NCBI GenBank assembly: GCA_034401795.1 | Contig: CM067365.1 | Coordinates: forward strand, 10,928,145 to 10,992,144 | DNA: 64,000 bases | Source: Chaetoderma sp. LZ-2023a | Taxonomy: Eukaryota; Mollusca; Caudofoveata; Chaetodermatida; Chaetodermatidae | Direction of reading: 5' to 3' | Shown: piece after piece, positions 23,360-34,617 of the stretch | Layout: each line of letters opens with the position of its first letter | Position numbering within the stretch: the stretch's first letter is position 1 | Position numbers and translations under genes: made by a program | The notes under the pieces: model-generated | Databases searched by the model: none | What the model was told of the DNA's origin: nothing | The model's input: the letters and a program-made list of their open reading frames with translations, nothing else

Positions 23360-24010
23360 TAGTTTCATAATCAACTATGTGAACTAGGATGACATCATAA
23401 TCATGATGTCATGAGTGATTCAATATAGTCCATCTTTAACGGTTAATAGTCTGACACATTGTACGAATTGTATGTCTCTACCAGCTAATAAACATTTTGT
23501 TGAACATTTGAATATTCCTGGGTAGAGACAGGCATCCCCCAGTAAAATTAGTTTCAAATATTCAACAGAATGTTTATTAAATTGTAAATTTACCAAAGAC
23601 ACACAATGGACGTTTCCAAGTTTATCCATCATATGATATCATAATCAACTATGTGAAGTGTAGCATGACATCATAATCATGACATCATAATCATGACATC
23701 ATAATCAACTATGTGAAGTGTAGCATGACATCATAATCATGACGTCATGAGTGATTCAATATAGTCCATCTTTAACGCTTAATAGTCTGACACATTGTAC
23801 GAATTGTATGTCTCTACCAGCTAATAAACATTTTGTTGAACAACAGTGTCTAGTCAAATTAGTTTCGAAATATTTAATAGCTTTCCTGTAATAGTTTTCT
23901 GGAAATTGATAGTCAGGGAGTTCAGAGACCAATCTATCCCAAAATGGATGAGGTGTGGGTGGAGCTTAGAGAGAGATGGGCGGGGCATAGCTAAAACTGG
24001 AAAGACCCAT
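23360..24010. repeat. Tandem or overlapping MITE-A copies
   Basis: Two partial cores (near 23,500-23,570 and 23,835-23,880), repeated 'atcataatcatgac' segments at 23,640-23,760, and a tail 'gggcggggcatagctaaaa'. The block from 23,390 to 23,480 is repeated at 23,715-23,840. Confidence 0.7.
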
Positions 24011-24099
24011 TCATACACTGGTGACTTAGTGATTTTCCAGACAGAGTTAAATGTCATTATGATTGTGATATCAGCCAACTAGTGACACAAGGGAGGATT

Positions 24100-24450
24100 C
24101 TAGCTTATCCATCAATCATATGACGTTATAATCAACTACGTGACACGTATATGTAAGATGATGTCATAATGAATTACATCATGAATGATGTAGCTTAGTT
24201 CATCACGAATGCTTAATTTATGATGGACTAAGCGTTGTTGTCTGAATTTTATGTCTTTACTATTTAATAAACAAGTCATAGGCAGCAACAGCACCCAGTC
24301 AAATTAGTTTCAAAATGTTCAACAGCTTACCTGTATAGTTTTCTGGAAATTGAGATTCAGAGAGTGCAGGGATTGATTGATCTGAACATGGTCAAAGCGT
24401 AGGTGTAGCTTAGCTAGAGATGGGTGGGGAATAGCTAAAACTGGTTGCTC
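24100..24450. repeat. MITE-A copy
   Basis: CRE-like left part ('catatgacgttataatc'), one arm of the core near 24,290-24,330 only, then the tail. The other arm appears lost. Confidence 0.7.
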
Positions 24451-24839
24451 CATTGATTATGATGTCAGATACTTGAGTGACATATTTGATCCCTCCATTG
24501 TATGACCTTAAAGCTGCCATGGTTTAATTTTCAACCAATCAGAAAAAGCTTTCGACTGTGTGCTTTGGTACATCTAGGCCCAATAAGGGCACTTCATAGT
24601 TTAGTGGTCAGGTGTAAAATCAAGTTTAATCAACCCAACAGCTAAGCAGCTCGTGAATATTAAATATTTTGTTAATTTGACTGGAAGCTGTTACAAAATG
24701 ACATTTGTGTATCTGTTCCTATATGGCATCAGACATGTGTTTGCTTGTCTGAGCTTGAGATACGGGGAAATTATCAGTGAAAGGGTTAACAAGAGAAAGT
24801 TTGATAAATGGCAAGTCTGATTCTGTACGCGTCTTTTCT

Positions 24840-25037
24840 TCATGACAATGCATTCTGAATACTATTCCCTTCTAATGCCATTCTGCTGACAGAGCGGCTG
24901 TACTCATTGTCCATGTTTAGGGGCCTCAGGTGTGCAGGTTTGTGGAGGAGAGAGCGGAGAGGTTGACTTATCTCATCTGAGGCGATTGCCGGTTTGGTCT
25001 TCGGATCTTGACCGAGATATAGCGAAGAGAAATTCTG
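24840..25037 (-). CDS. Possible terminal exon of an unidentified gene
   Basis: A 65-codon frame ending in TGA, preceded on the - strand by a strong acceptor (pyrimidine-rich 'tttatttttacag', ending 25,038). The protein starts 'QNFSSLYLGQDPKTKPAIAS' and includes 'LRPLNMDNEYSRSVSRMALE'; it is not repetitive and has ordinary composition. I do not recognise it, and no upstream exon was identified. Joining it to the AG|GTAGGC donor-like site at the end of the ZSWIM2-like tail exon gives the wrong phase, so it is probably not part of that gene. It could also be chance. Confidence 0.3.
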   Translation of the reverse strand, partial: QNFSSLYLGQDPKTKPAIASDEISQPLRSLLHKPAHLRPLNMDNEYSRSVSRMALEGNSIQNALS

Positions 25038-25084
25038 CTGTAAAAATAAACAAGAAAAATAATCAAAATTGGTCAACAGAACCA

Positions 25085-25500
25085 CCTGTCAATGAGCCAC
25101 CTGCATTAATGGACCACCTGCCTTAAGGAACTGTCTGCATTAAAAGAACTGCCTGTATTAATGAAGCACCTTCTTTAATGACCCACCTGTCTTAATGAGC
25201 CACCTGTCTTAATGAACCAACTGTCTTAATGAGCCACCTGTCTTAATGAACCACCTGTCTTAATGAGCCACCTGTCTTAATGAGCCACCTATCTTAATGA
25301 GCCACATGTCTTAATGGACTGCCTGCATTAATGTACCAGCTCTTTTAATGAACTACCTACCTTAAAGAACCATCTACCTTAAATAACTACCTGTCTTAAT
25401 GAACTACCTACCTTAAAGAACCATCTACCTTAAATAACTACCTGTCTTAATGAACCACCTGCCTTAATGAACCACTTGTTTTAATGAACCACCCATTAAA
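25085..25500. repeat. 17-bp minisatellite
   Basis: About 24 copies of a 17-bp unit, 'ccacctgtcttaatgag', with variants such as 'aactac', 'catctacc' and 'ggactgcc'. A longer segment near 25,335-25,440 is itself repeated. Confidence 0.92.
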
Positions 25501-25765
25501 TGAGACAATTTTCAAAGCTAGTCTTCTGACGTGCAAATGGACATGTCCTCAAGAAGATGACCAATTTTGGCCATTAACTCTCATGACTAAGCCAGCTACA
25601 ACCAGCATGTGCAGTGGTCTTGAGAATTATCCATTAGTGGGACAACAGAATGCTATTTTTGAAAATTTACCACCAGAATTACTGGCTCGACAACCGAGCC
25701 AGTCATTCCAGTGGTAAATTTTCAAAAATAATATTCACTTGGCCCGCAAATGGACATTCAATAAC
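25500..25765. repeat. MITE-B hairpin copy
   Basis: Core 'gaaaatttaccaccagaat' and its inverse around 'ggctcgacaaccgagcc' (25,650-25,735). The 25,500-25,560 part repeats the 'tcttct...tgcaaatggaca' margin. Confidence 0.8.
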
Positions 25766-25918
25766 GAAATATTTTAATTTTCTGGACCAAATTCAAGCAT
25801 TAACTGGTTAAATGCAATGAACATAATTCGATGCTGTTGGTCAAGGTGTGACTTTGTGCCGCATCCGAGAAAAGATTACCTGTTTCACTGCAGTCTGCCA
25901 GAACAGTGTTAAACAAGG

Positions 25919-26190
25919 ATGCAGCTGCACAGACATTGCGTGGGCGCAGTTAATGCTTGTGTCAGTAGTCATGTCCTGACACTGGGATTTCACAAAATGG
26001 GCATTGACATGGCACACGATGGATGTATGACACCAGGCTGTAACGACGATGATGCACATGTTTTCCGTGTACTTTCATCTTGGTATCTGCGCACAGCAGA
26101 GTTGGGGACAACTATCAGCTCTCCACAGGGAGATGGCCTCTCACCGGTATCGTTTACACGCTACCTTGCCACAGCCATCATGCTTATGGG
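25919..26190 (+). pseudogene. Non-LTR-type reverse transcriptase fragment
   Basis: 'SSPQGDGLSPVSFTRYLATA' at 26,115-26,180 is RT motif B of a LINE-like element. The part before it has no firm assignment. A hAT-like element (26,191-26,630) is inserted directly after it; the sequence resumes at 26,639 with no clear RT motif. No catalytic Asp pair seen. Confidence 0.6.
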
Positions 26191-26630
26191 TAGGCTTGCA
26201 CGATTACGTGATTAAATAAAAAATCATGATTATGTTTTAAATCATGAATTTATATGATTAAAAATTAAATAATCGAATAATCGTGAATATTTTCTATTGC
26301 ATAAACTATTTCAAAACCTAACTTTCAATTACTTTTTAATACGATCGGTCATGAAAAATGACATTTTGTTTAGTGAATGTAAGCCCATTTGCAAGGGCAA
26401 GAGAAGACTATTTTTGAAAATGTATTACTGGAATGCCAGTGATACATTTTCAAAAATTGTCTTCTCTTGCCCTACAAATGGACTTTTCTAAACACAATTG
26501 CAATTTTCGTCATTGATATTCTTTTGTTGTTATGTCTTGGCAATTTGTATCCAAGCTGATTAATCGAGTAATCACAATTATTTTTTAATAATCGATCGCG
26601 ATCACTCAAGGCAATAATCGCACAAACCTA
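26191..26630. mobile_element. hAT-like non-autonomous element, 440 bp
   Basis: Termini 'TAGGCTTGCACGATTA' and, inverted at the right, 'TAGGTTTGTGCGATTA'. The flanks are 'cttatggg' (26,183-26,190) and 'cttacggg' (26,631-26,638), an 8-bp duplication with one change, as in hAT insertions. The centre holds a MITE-B type hairpin (26,395-26,480). Same family as 59,612-60,068. Confidence 0.88.
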
Positions 26631-27931
26631 CTTACGGGAGGACTCCACAAGACCAAAGCCACAATATCGACACTGGGCCTCACACTCAAGGTGGAGTACA
26701 TAGACAATGAGAAAAAGAAGCCTCTAGATGATCTTCTCCATATATACCAGCAGAACAGCTTCAAGATGAGTCTTATCATGAATGAAGCCTTTCACCTGGA
26801 TGTACACCTAACCACAACAGACGTAGTCAGCGACAAAGGTTTATCACTACGTTGCAGGGACGAATCCAGCCGCATACCTGTACATCATCACCATCGTTAA
26901 CTGATACACTACAGACTAAATACACCAGATTCCTAGAGGAGATTCTCTTAAATATTTTGAAATTAATTTGCTAGAAAATCTTTGATAACAGTACTTAACA
27001 GAATGAAATCCTCTATTATTTAACCTGCATACAATGGTACAAAAGCCAGATAACATCAACAAAGAGGCAGCAATAAGGCTAGATATGAAAATTAGTAAGC
27101 ATGGGACTGGTAGTTTATCTGTAGCAGAAGTAAAGACAAAACATAAATAGAATTTTATGCCTCCTATCTAGGGTTTCACAATATACCGATATAATATCGA
27201 ATACTGGTATCATAGCTATACCGTTAGTCATACCGATATGATTTTGCTGATACCGAAATATCGAGATATAAAATTAAACCAGTATAACATTTTGTTAGGC
27301 AGATAATCTGCTTCCCATTAGTAATATTTCAATAATATATAGCTGTCTAGCAATATAAGTTACTGCTCTTCATACGGGAAAATGATATTTCACCTGTGTT
27401 TAACGATCACGCTTTTCTTATTTATCCAGAGCTGTCAAATTGTTGTTTTGAGGCTAGTGTTAGAGTAATTGATAAATTAACGATTACGGCTACGAAAGTT
27501 GCCTGCTTATAAGAATGCACTTCTCGCAAAAAAAATGATTAAAACTTATTTTAATTACCATCATAGGACATCGGATGGTTAAAAATGTCTAAAATCTATC
27601 TTTTCCTGCGCTAATATTTTATAATTTCGCCCTGTCATTTGCTAGAAAATAAACGAAATCACGGATTTCTTTTTTCATGAGAGAGTTGATACTTACCTCC
27701 CTAACATTCTTTGATATTCCCAAATATCGACTTCCACTCCATAAACACTCAGATTAAAAACAGTTAGGTGCCCCTACTGGGCAGGTAGTCAGATGACAGT
27801 CCGGCGGATGCCAGCCACAACCTCACGCATGCGCAGACTAGCACTTCCTCTGACTAATTTATTGGCTCACACAATGCAACTTTAGAAAGCCTGAAGACCG
27901 AGCCTCTGTGGGGTGGACAGGCCGGGTCCGT

Positions 27932-28020
27932 GTTAGGGAGGTAAGTATCAACTCTCTTGAGAAAAAAGAAATCTGTGATTTCGTTTATTTCACTTCAAGA
28001 ATATACTTACCTCCCGAATA
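27932..28020. repeat. DIRS internal complementary region (second element)
   Basis: 'ttagggaggtaagtatcaac' onward is the complement of the left terminus. After 'tgatttcgttta' it switches to 'cttcaagaatatactt', the complement of the right terminus. This order is expected if the two ends are joined in a circular intermediate. Confidence 0.88.
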
Positions 28021-28571
28021 CACTGATATTGCCAGAATTCCTAAGAGAATTTGGTGGGAGGGAGGCGAGGTAAAAAGACCAGCTCTTCCCTATGCGCTTT
28101 TCTGCGATTAAGGCACTTAAACTTCTGAAAATTGTGAGAAAAACACAACCAGGAAATGATTTGAACATCGGATAACACAACTGATGGCTGAGAGAAGACA
28201 ATATGTCATATGCGCTCCACCCCTCCTTTTCTTGGGAGGGAGACAGAATGACTTCAATGTCCCATATGCTCTCTACGTACAAATGTCTTGTACTATAGGA
28301 CATTAGACGAAAAAGGCTTCGTTTTCGTATACACTCAAGAATGAACCACATAAAACACGTACCATCACCATATTAAAAACGAAGGGTCACGTGACAAAAC
28401 AATCAACAATGAAACAACACATAAACAAGACTGACCTTGTGAATTGCTTGATGCTGTCATCATCTTCCCATTGGTGAAGACTGATGCAGTCCAGACAAGT
28501 GGTTGTTTACATTGATAAATTTTGATATAGATAAAAAATGAGAGAACCTCATCAAAATATGTACACCTAAA

Positions 28572-29784
28572 TTATTTTTTCAAAATCGATAAGGCGAGAG
28601 GATTCGAGGTTTCACGGAGGAAATGGTCGGTGAAACTTGACTCACAGTGCCACTGGACTACTGACATAATGTCGTCCACAGGGACCCCATTAAACAGGGC
28701 GGTGGAAGCCACTACACCGCGAACACTGTGAGCCTTGGCAAAGTCAACTTGCTTACCTGTGGCAGATTTATGACAAAATTGAATACATTCTACAATCCAC
28801 GTGGAAATGGTGTCCTTGGAAGCCTTACAATGAGGTTCAATATACGACAACCATAACGCTGTTGGGTCCGTCCGCCATTCCCAGGTACGTTGTTTGTACC
28901 TGTTTAATGCGCGGACTGGACACCATGCCTTTGAATTAGGATCATATCTGGTCAAAGCTGGTAAAACTATGGGTTGACCTGGATATTTCAGACTGGTTTT
29001 TAGCCATGAAATTTATCCTAGGTAGAAGCCTAAGGCCTTCCCCTGTAACCACATAATGGTCCGCCTCGGCTGATAAGGCATGAATTTCGCTTCTCCGCCT
29101 TGCCGAGGCCGCAGCAATTAAAAATACAGGTTTAAGAGTCAACATTTTCATAGAAATGGAACTAAGTGGTTCAAAGGGTTTATCAGCTAATACCTGTAGC
29201 ACTAGTGATAAACTCCAAGACGAAATCACAGGGGGATTCCTTGGTCTTAGATTGCGCATGCCTTTAATTAAAGTATTTAATGTACTCACTTCATCAATTC
29301 CCCTATTAGCCAAGCAAGGGATAACTGTCATTAGTTAGGCTCGAGGCTATAGGCATCATACAGGTGACAGAGGAAATTGGCTACTATCTGAATAGATGAA
29401 TCCATTGGATCATTAACATCTTTTTGAGCACCATTCTGCACATCTGTTGATTTTATAGTTACATGCTCTGGATGTTGACCCACCTTCTGGCTTTTGCCAT
29501 GAATATGGCCGCTTGCTCAGAAAAGCCTTCCTTAATTCTAGATTCCTTGACAACATCAATGCAGTCAATCTGAACATTGACGGATTGTTGTGAAGGGCCT
29601 TGTCCTGAAAGATGTCCATCAGAGGTAGAGGAACCGGATTGCAGACCAGAAGGTCCAGCAGATCCATATACCATGATCGGTGTGGCAAATTTGGGGCGAT
29701 CAGAAGCACTTGGCACTCCTCCTGTCTGATTTTCTGAAGAATTTTTGGAATCAGGATTGCTCGAGGGAATGCGTATGCATACAT
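28572..29784 (-). pseudogene. DIRS tyrosine recombinase, catalytic Tyr replaced
   Basis: Three overlapping pieces. 29,413-29,784 is the N-terminal core-binding part ('ASRACNYKINRCAEWCSKRC'). 28,942-29,331 holds 'GMRNLRPRNPPVISSWSLSL' and 'VFLIAAASARRRSEIHALSA', where the Arg after the RR cluster is the first catalytic Arg of the family. 28,572-28,955 holds 'KAHSVRGVVASTALFNGV' with the His-x-x-Arg pair, then 'IMSVVQWHCESSFTDHFLRE'. In DIRS recombinases the last block reads with Tyr before Leu-Arg; here the codon is TTC (Phe). Frameshifts also separate the pieces. Confidence 0.82.
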
Positions 29785-30857
29785 TCCCCACCCAGCTGAT
29801 CGCTAACGCATCTGTTGCGATAGCACTCGGATCTGGAATCGGAGATGTACGTCGTCATCTTCGCATTCTTCTTCGTTGAGAAAAAATCTATGTTGGGTTT
29901 CCCCCAGTGGTTGAACAGACGATCCGCCACACATTGATTTAGTTGCCATTCCGTAGGTAAAACACTCATCCTTCGGCTCAATGAGTCTGCTAGCAGATTC
30001 AACCTTCCCAGAATATGAACTGCTCTCAAGGTGATCCTGTGATCCAGGCACCAGCAAAGCAGTTTCCATGTCATCATACAGAGACTGGGCGACTTCGTTC
30101 CGCCCTGGCGGTTTATGTAAGTCACTACTGTTGAATTGTCTGATCGAACCAGAACAATCTTGCCCTGAACGTTCCGTAAGAAATGTTCCAGGCCCAGTAC
30201 TACTGCTCGTAATTTAAGTAGATTGATATCTTCTTGTGACTGATCCAGATTCCAAAGCCCTGATACTGTGGCTTCTTCCAGGCAAGCTCCCCATCCCTCC
30301 ATTGATGCATCTGTATACATCGTTATCTGAGGGTGGGGAGGGATGAGCATCACCCCCGCCAGGTGATTCTCTCTTACCATCCACCATTGTAGGTGGTGAA
30401 TAAGAGGCTCCAATACCAGCACATTTGAGTCCAGTGATCCTGTACTCTGGGTCCACTGTGTCATGAGAAATAACTGGATAGGACGCCTGTGTAAGGCTGC
30501 CTGTGGAATGACTGGTTCCAGAGAAACCATCAACCCCAGCATTCTCAAGTAAACCCGTGCCAGGACATGATGACTGTTGCACACTGACTGTATTAATGAG
30601 ATGAGTACTTGTACCCTCTCCTGAGTAGAATAAACATATCCTATCTGTAGATCGAAGAACATTCCCAGGTAAACAAACCTCAGGGATGGAGTCAGCTCTG
30701 ATTTTTGAAAGTTGATTACCAGCCTAAGTCTGTGAGAGTTTTTAGAAATATTTCCAGATAGACTTTCTTGATTGTGTGCTTTTAACAGCCAGTCGTCTAT
30801 GTACGCATGGACTGCTATGCGGCTCCTGCAGAGGTATGCTGTTATCGCAAGGACCAC
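29751..30857 (-). pseudogene. DIRS reverse transcriptase palm and RNase H
   Basis: A 368-codon open frame. 'AVHAYIDDWLLKA' holds the RT catalytic Asp pair, 'VINFQKSELTPSLRFVYLGM' the thumb. RNase H follows: 'ITMYTDASMEGWGACL' (Asp), 'INLLKLRAVVLGLEHFL' (helix where the Glu is expected; here Leu-Arg-Ala), 'IVLVRSDNSTVVTYINRQGG' (Asp), 'LNLLADSLSRR' (Asp). It is open because the preceding finger segments are in other frames; the start ATG is only the first Met after a break, not a natural start. Confidence 0.88.
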
Positions 30858-31518
30858 CTTGGTGAAGACCCGAGGAGCTGTTGAAATTCTGAAGGGTAAA
30901 ACCCTGAATTGCCACTAATGGCCCTGGAATGCAAACCTCAGGTACCGGCGAAAACTCCTCGCCATTGGAATGTTGAACTATGCATCTTTGAAATCTATTG
31001 ACGCCGTCCACATTCCTTTCTCAAACCCTGCTAACACCGATTTTACTGTTTCCATTTTGAAACTTGGCGTGTCTATGAACTTTCAGTGGCTTGAGGTTGA
31101 GAATTGGCCTCCACCCTCCAGTGCTTTTTGTCACTAGGAAGACTGTTGAGTAGAAGCCAGGACAATTTTGAGCCAGTTGAATTGCTCCTTTTTGTATGAG
31201 GGAATTTATTTCCTCCTCTATACACAACCGTTGATCTGGATCTCTTGGATTTTGAATCCAGATCGGAACCAGAGACAGCTGCGATGGCGGGCCTTCTATC
31301 CAGTCGGGATGATACCTGACTAAAAGCCATCGTAAGACTAAGCAGTCCTGAGTCAACTGCTCCCACGCTCCTAGGGAGAGAGGTGGACATGAGCAATGCA
31401 AGAGTGGCATTGTCTCTGGATCCAAAAGCACTGGAATGGTCCTTACTGTGGCAACTGGCCCATCAGGCATGGTTACCACGACCAGATCCTCGCGCGCCAC
31501 GGCCCACACCGCGTGCAC
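30857..31518 (-). pseudogene. DIRS reverse transcriptase, fingers segment
   Basis: 'CPGFYSTVFLVTKSTGGWRP' and 'ILNLKPLKVH' are RT motifs 1-2. The next motif ('FRISTAPRVFTKVVLAIT', 30,840-30,900) is in the frame of the downstream palm segment and is preceded by an in-frame stop. At least one frameshift and one stop lie between. Confidence 0.82.
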
Positions 31519-31741
31519 CTAGGTGCGCGGGCGGCTACCTGTGCTGGATGAGCCTGTGCCCCCCTCGCTGATGGCCGGAGTGTGCGTGGCTGTGGCCAGC
31601 GCTGCACTGGTGGCTGGCCTCTGACTTGGCCACCACCACCCTGTGCAAGCAGGGGATGATATGCAGGGGGTGCTGCGCGAACGCGCTCTCTACAGAGCAT
31701 TTCAAATTGCTCGCGCAAAGCCTTCTGGTTATTGACCAGGG

Positions 31742-33344
31742 TTACGTCTCCTGGAGGTGCTTACATCCCTCACCTCCAAAGAGACCAGGCCCTGTCATAG
31801 GCGTACGCAGAAGCCTATTATACAAGTCCTGGGATGGGCACAGGTTGTCTAAGGCAAACATGTGCCATGCCCGGACACTCCTGGTTACAGACCGGGTTAG
31901 ACAGTCCAGAGCCAGGTTAATACCATCCTGGATAGCTCTCTGAACTGTCACCGGACTAGGCTGGCGCGATGCGGATGCTGTCACTATCCCCTGTAACAGC
32001 TGGAAGACATGCGAAAGCGCTGCAATAGACACTCTCGAACTCTCCTCCACATCGCGCAACGTGGTATTTGCCGAACGCAAAACATTCGTGCACAGCGCTC
32101 AGATCGGGAGCCTGGCCACGTATCTTTGCCTAGGGCAGTGCGTTCATCCGCGCCCGGCTTAGGCACCACACCACACCTCTGGTATTCACCAGGTACGATG
32201 CGGCGTCGCTTTGCCACCTTGCGAGACGTCCATTCATCTTAATGGACGTCTCTGCCGCTGTAAACATATCAACAATATGTTCCGCCAGCGGCAGAGATGG
32301 CATCACGGTAGCAGTCGGCTTACCTGCCAGCCACAGGCACTGGTCCTGCTGGCTGGCCGACTGATCCACAGCAAGATCTGACCTGACGTTTATTAGCCAA
32401 TGACAAGTGTCAGACCAGTCTTCCTCTGTGGCCACCTGTGAATGCTTGACTAGGCGCGGGCCTTCGTCATCCTCTAGAGCATTCACAGGTGATTGCGTGG
32501 CTGGAGGAACCGATACTCCTGGCAAGCCAGAGAAAGCATGCAGGCCTGACAGAGCAGGCATGCTAAACACACTGGCTTGACCAGGAGCAGGCGCCGTGGC
32601 ATTGCGTGGGGAAGGAAAACTCGCCACACCACGGTCCTGGCCAGAATCAGCTACACCATCGGCAAGCCGAGGTATGCGGTAATGCTGGCTATCGGATCCA
32701 GCCTGGGCTACCTTCTGCGTTGTGAATGCTACTCCTGCGTGAGTAGATCCATGGAAAAGGTCGCCCGTGTTCCCTGTGAGGGGTGCACATATGTAAATTT
32801 CCATGGCCATGGCGTTAGGAGAACCCAGCAGATAATCCTCTTATTCCTGGCCAGAAAGATTAGACTCCAGGTCAGCGAGAAATGCTAACTCGGACTGGCC
32901 AGGAAAGGTACCATAAGAGGTATTGGTACCTGTAGGGTGCGGATAATCCTGGGAACCAGCCTCCAGTGACACCTGTCCATGAACAACCGACGTGGCAAGC
33001 CTGCTGCCAGTGTCCTCATAGTGGACTACCCCCTCTAATGGGGCCACCTCTAAATCTTGGACGAAAACTGTTAAGTCCCTAAAGATAACCGATTCCGAGG
33101 CAGGGATTATCTGCTCCGGAGCAGTAGAAGAAGACAATACAGGATTTGGCCCAGGGAGCATGCCGCGAAGCAACTCTGGGACGAAATCTTTTATTGCCTT
33201 CTTCATCTCTCCCATCATCTCAAGACGGAAGGCTTCCATATCCATGGTGGATGAAGCCTTCCTCTTACCCTTCTTACCAAGACCTCGCTCCTTCTTCGAG
33301 CGTCTCTCCTCCTCTAAAACCTTCTCCTTGGCTTGTAATGTCAA
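31742..33344 (-). pseudogene. DIRS gag-like region, interrupted
   Basis: Begins with a basic, coiled-coil-like head ('AKEKVLEEERRSKKERGLGK', 32,841-33,344), continues in the same frame after a stop (32,130-32,810) and changes frame for the last part (31,742-32,080), which has 'SHVFQLLQGIVTAS' and 'TGPGLFGG'. The last motif is shared with the first DIRS element. No cysteine knuckle is apparent. A poly-C run (33,369-33,389) lies just upstream. Confidence 0.68.
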
Positions 33345-34617
33345 GAACTGTCATTAATTCGCCCTTCCTCCCCCCCCCCCCCCCCCCCACAATCCCCACT
33401 GTTTACATATGACACAATTTAACAATGGGCCACATGGACTACATTGAAAACACAGGTGAAGGGCGAATCTAGGTTTGAGAAACCTGCTACAAACAGAACA
33501 ACCAGGTTTCTGAAAAAGGCCATAAGACGAAGACAATGAGTATTTTAGTTAATGAATTAGTAAAACTCAAAACCAAAATAAAGAAAGCGGGCTGGTGGTC
33601 ATAAAGACCACTACACTAACAGATAAACCAGCGTTGGACAAAACTTTATGATATTAATAAAGGTGCAAGGCTGATTATGACGTCATAGCTTCAAAAATAA
33701 GACGTTAATCCGACTTGAAAACAACATCCAGGTGTAAGGATGAATTGTATTCATAATTCAGAACATACTAACTGGAAAGGATAGTGATACAAGCTTTGCA
33801 AATATCAGATAAACAATGATAAATTGGCAGCAGATTTTTAGAAAAAATTCTAAATATATTAAAGTGCCTAATATCATAACCTAGAATACCTGCGTCTTTA
33901 GCATAGACAAACAAGTTGATCTGATGAACTGGAAGCTCCACCAATCTCTATGACCTCTTAAATCTCTCCACCATTAAGGGAGGGAAGTGGACCAAGAGGG
34001 CAGCGAGATCTTCTTATGAGACCTCCAACTCACTAGGCATAGATTTTGATTAGTTCTATTCTAACATTGTTAGTAGGAAATGGAACCTTGGTGGAGAGAA
34101 AAACAAACCCTCTGAAGATGTGTTGTTACTTGTTCAATCATAGATAGATACCTGTGGACACAAACACAAAGAGCGATTAGTATTTCATAGCGCCAGAAAG
34201 AAATAAACCAGTTTTTTAGGCGCCTGACATGTCTAATCGTGAATCCCGGAAACACATTACAACGGGATTAAAACGCTAAACTAGACAAGTATGTAGTTGA
34301 ATTCACCAGATAACTTGGTCCCTGGCCATCCTCTGGAGACTTTCCATGATCAGACATTATCCTTAGGTGATATTCTTTCAGAAATTGAGAGAAACTTAGC
34401 AGAAAACCTGTATAGTAAAGAATTGCATGTGTCTCTTTAGCCAATAAATTGGAAAAGAGGAAGTGCTAGACTGAGCATCCGCAAGGTTGGGGCTGTCATA
34501 TGATTACCTGCCCAGTAGAGGCACCTAACTGTTTTTAATCTGAGTGTTTATTGAGTGAAAGTTGATATTTGGGAATATTAAAGCGTGTTAGGGATGTAAC
34601 TATACTCTTGAAGTAAA

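Larger units (their letters stand above)
27647..34617 (-). mobile_element. DIRS-type retrotransposon (second element)
   Basis: About 6.97 kb. The left terminus ('aaataaacgaaatcac', then 'gagagttgatacttacctcc') and right terminus ('gggatgtaactatac', 'cttgaagtaaa') are diverged inverted repeats that also share 'ctcagattaaaaacagttag' in inverse form. The ICR at 27,932-28,020 joins the complements of both termini. Coding order on the - strand is gag (33.3-31.7 kb), RT/RNase H (31.5-29.75 kb), recombinase (29.8-28.57 kb), as in DIRS. It lies inside the hAT-like element 27,169-35,511. Confidence 0.92.

Noticed and set aside
25085-25500. Short regular repeats as a CRISPR array
   Set aside because: Head-to-tail 17-bp minisatellite without spacers.
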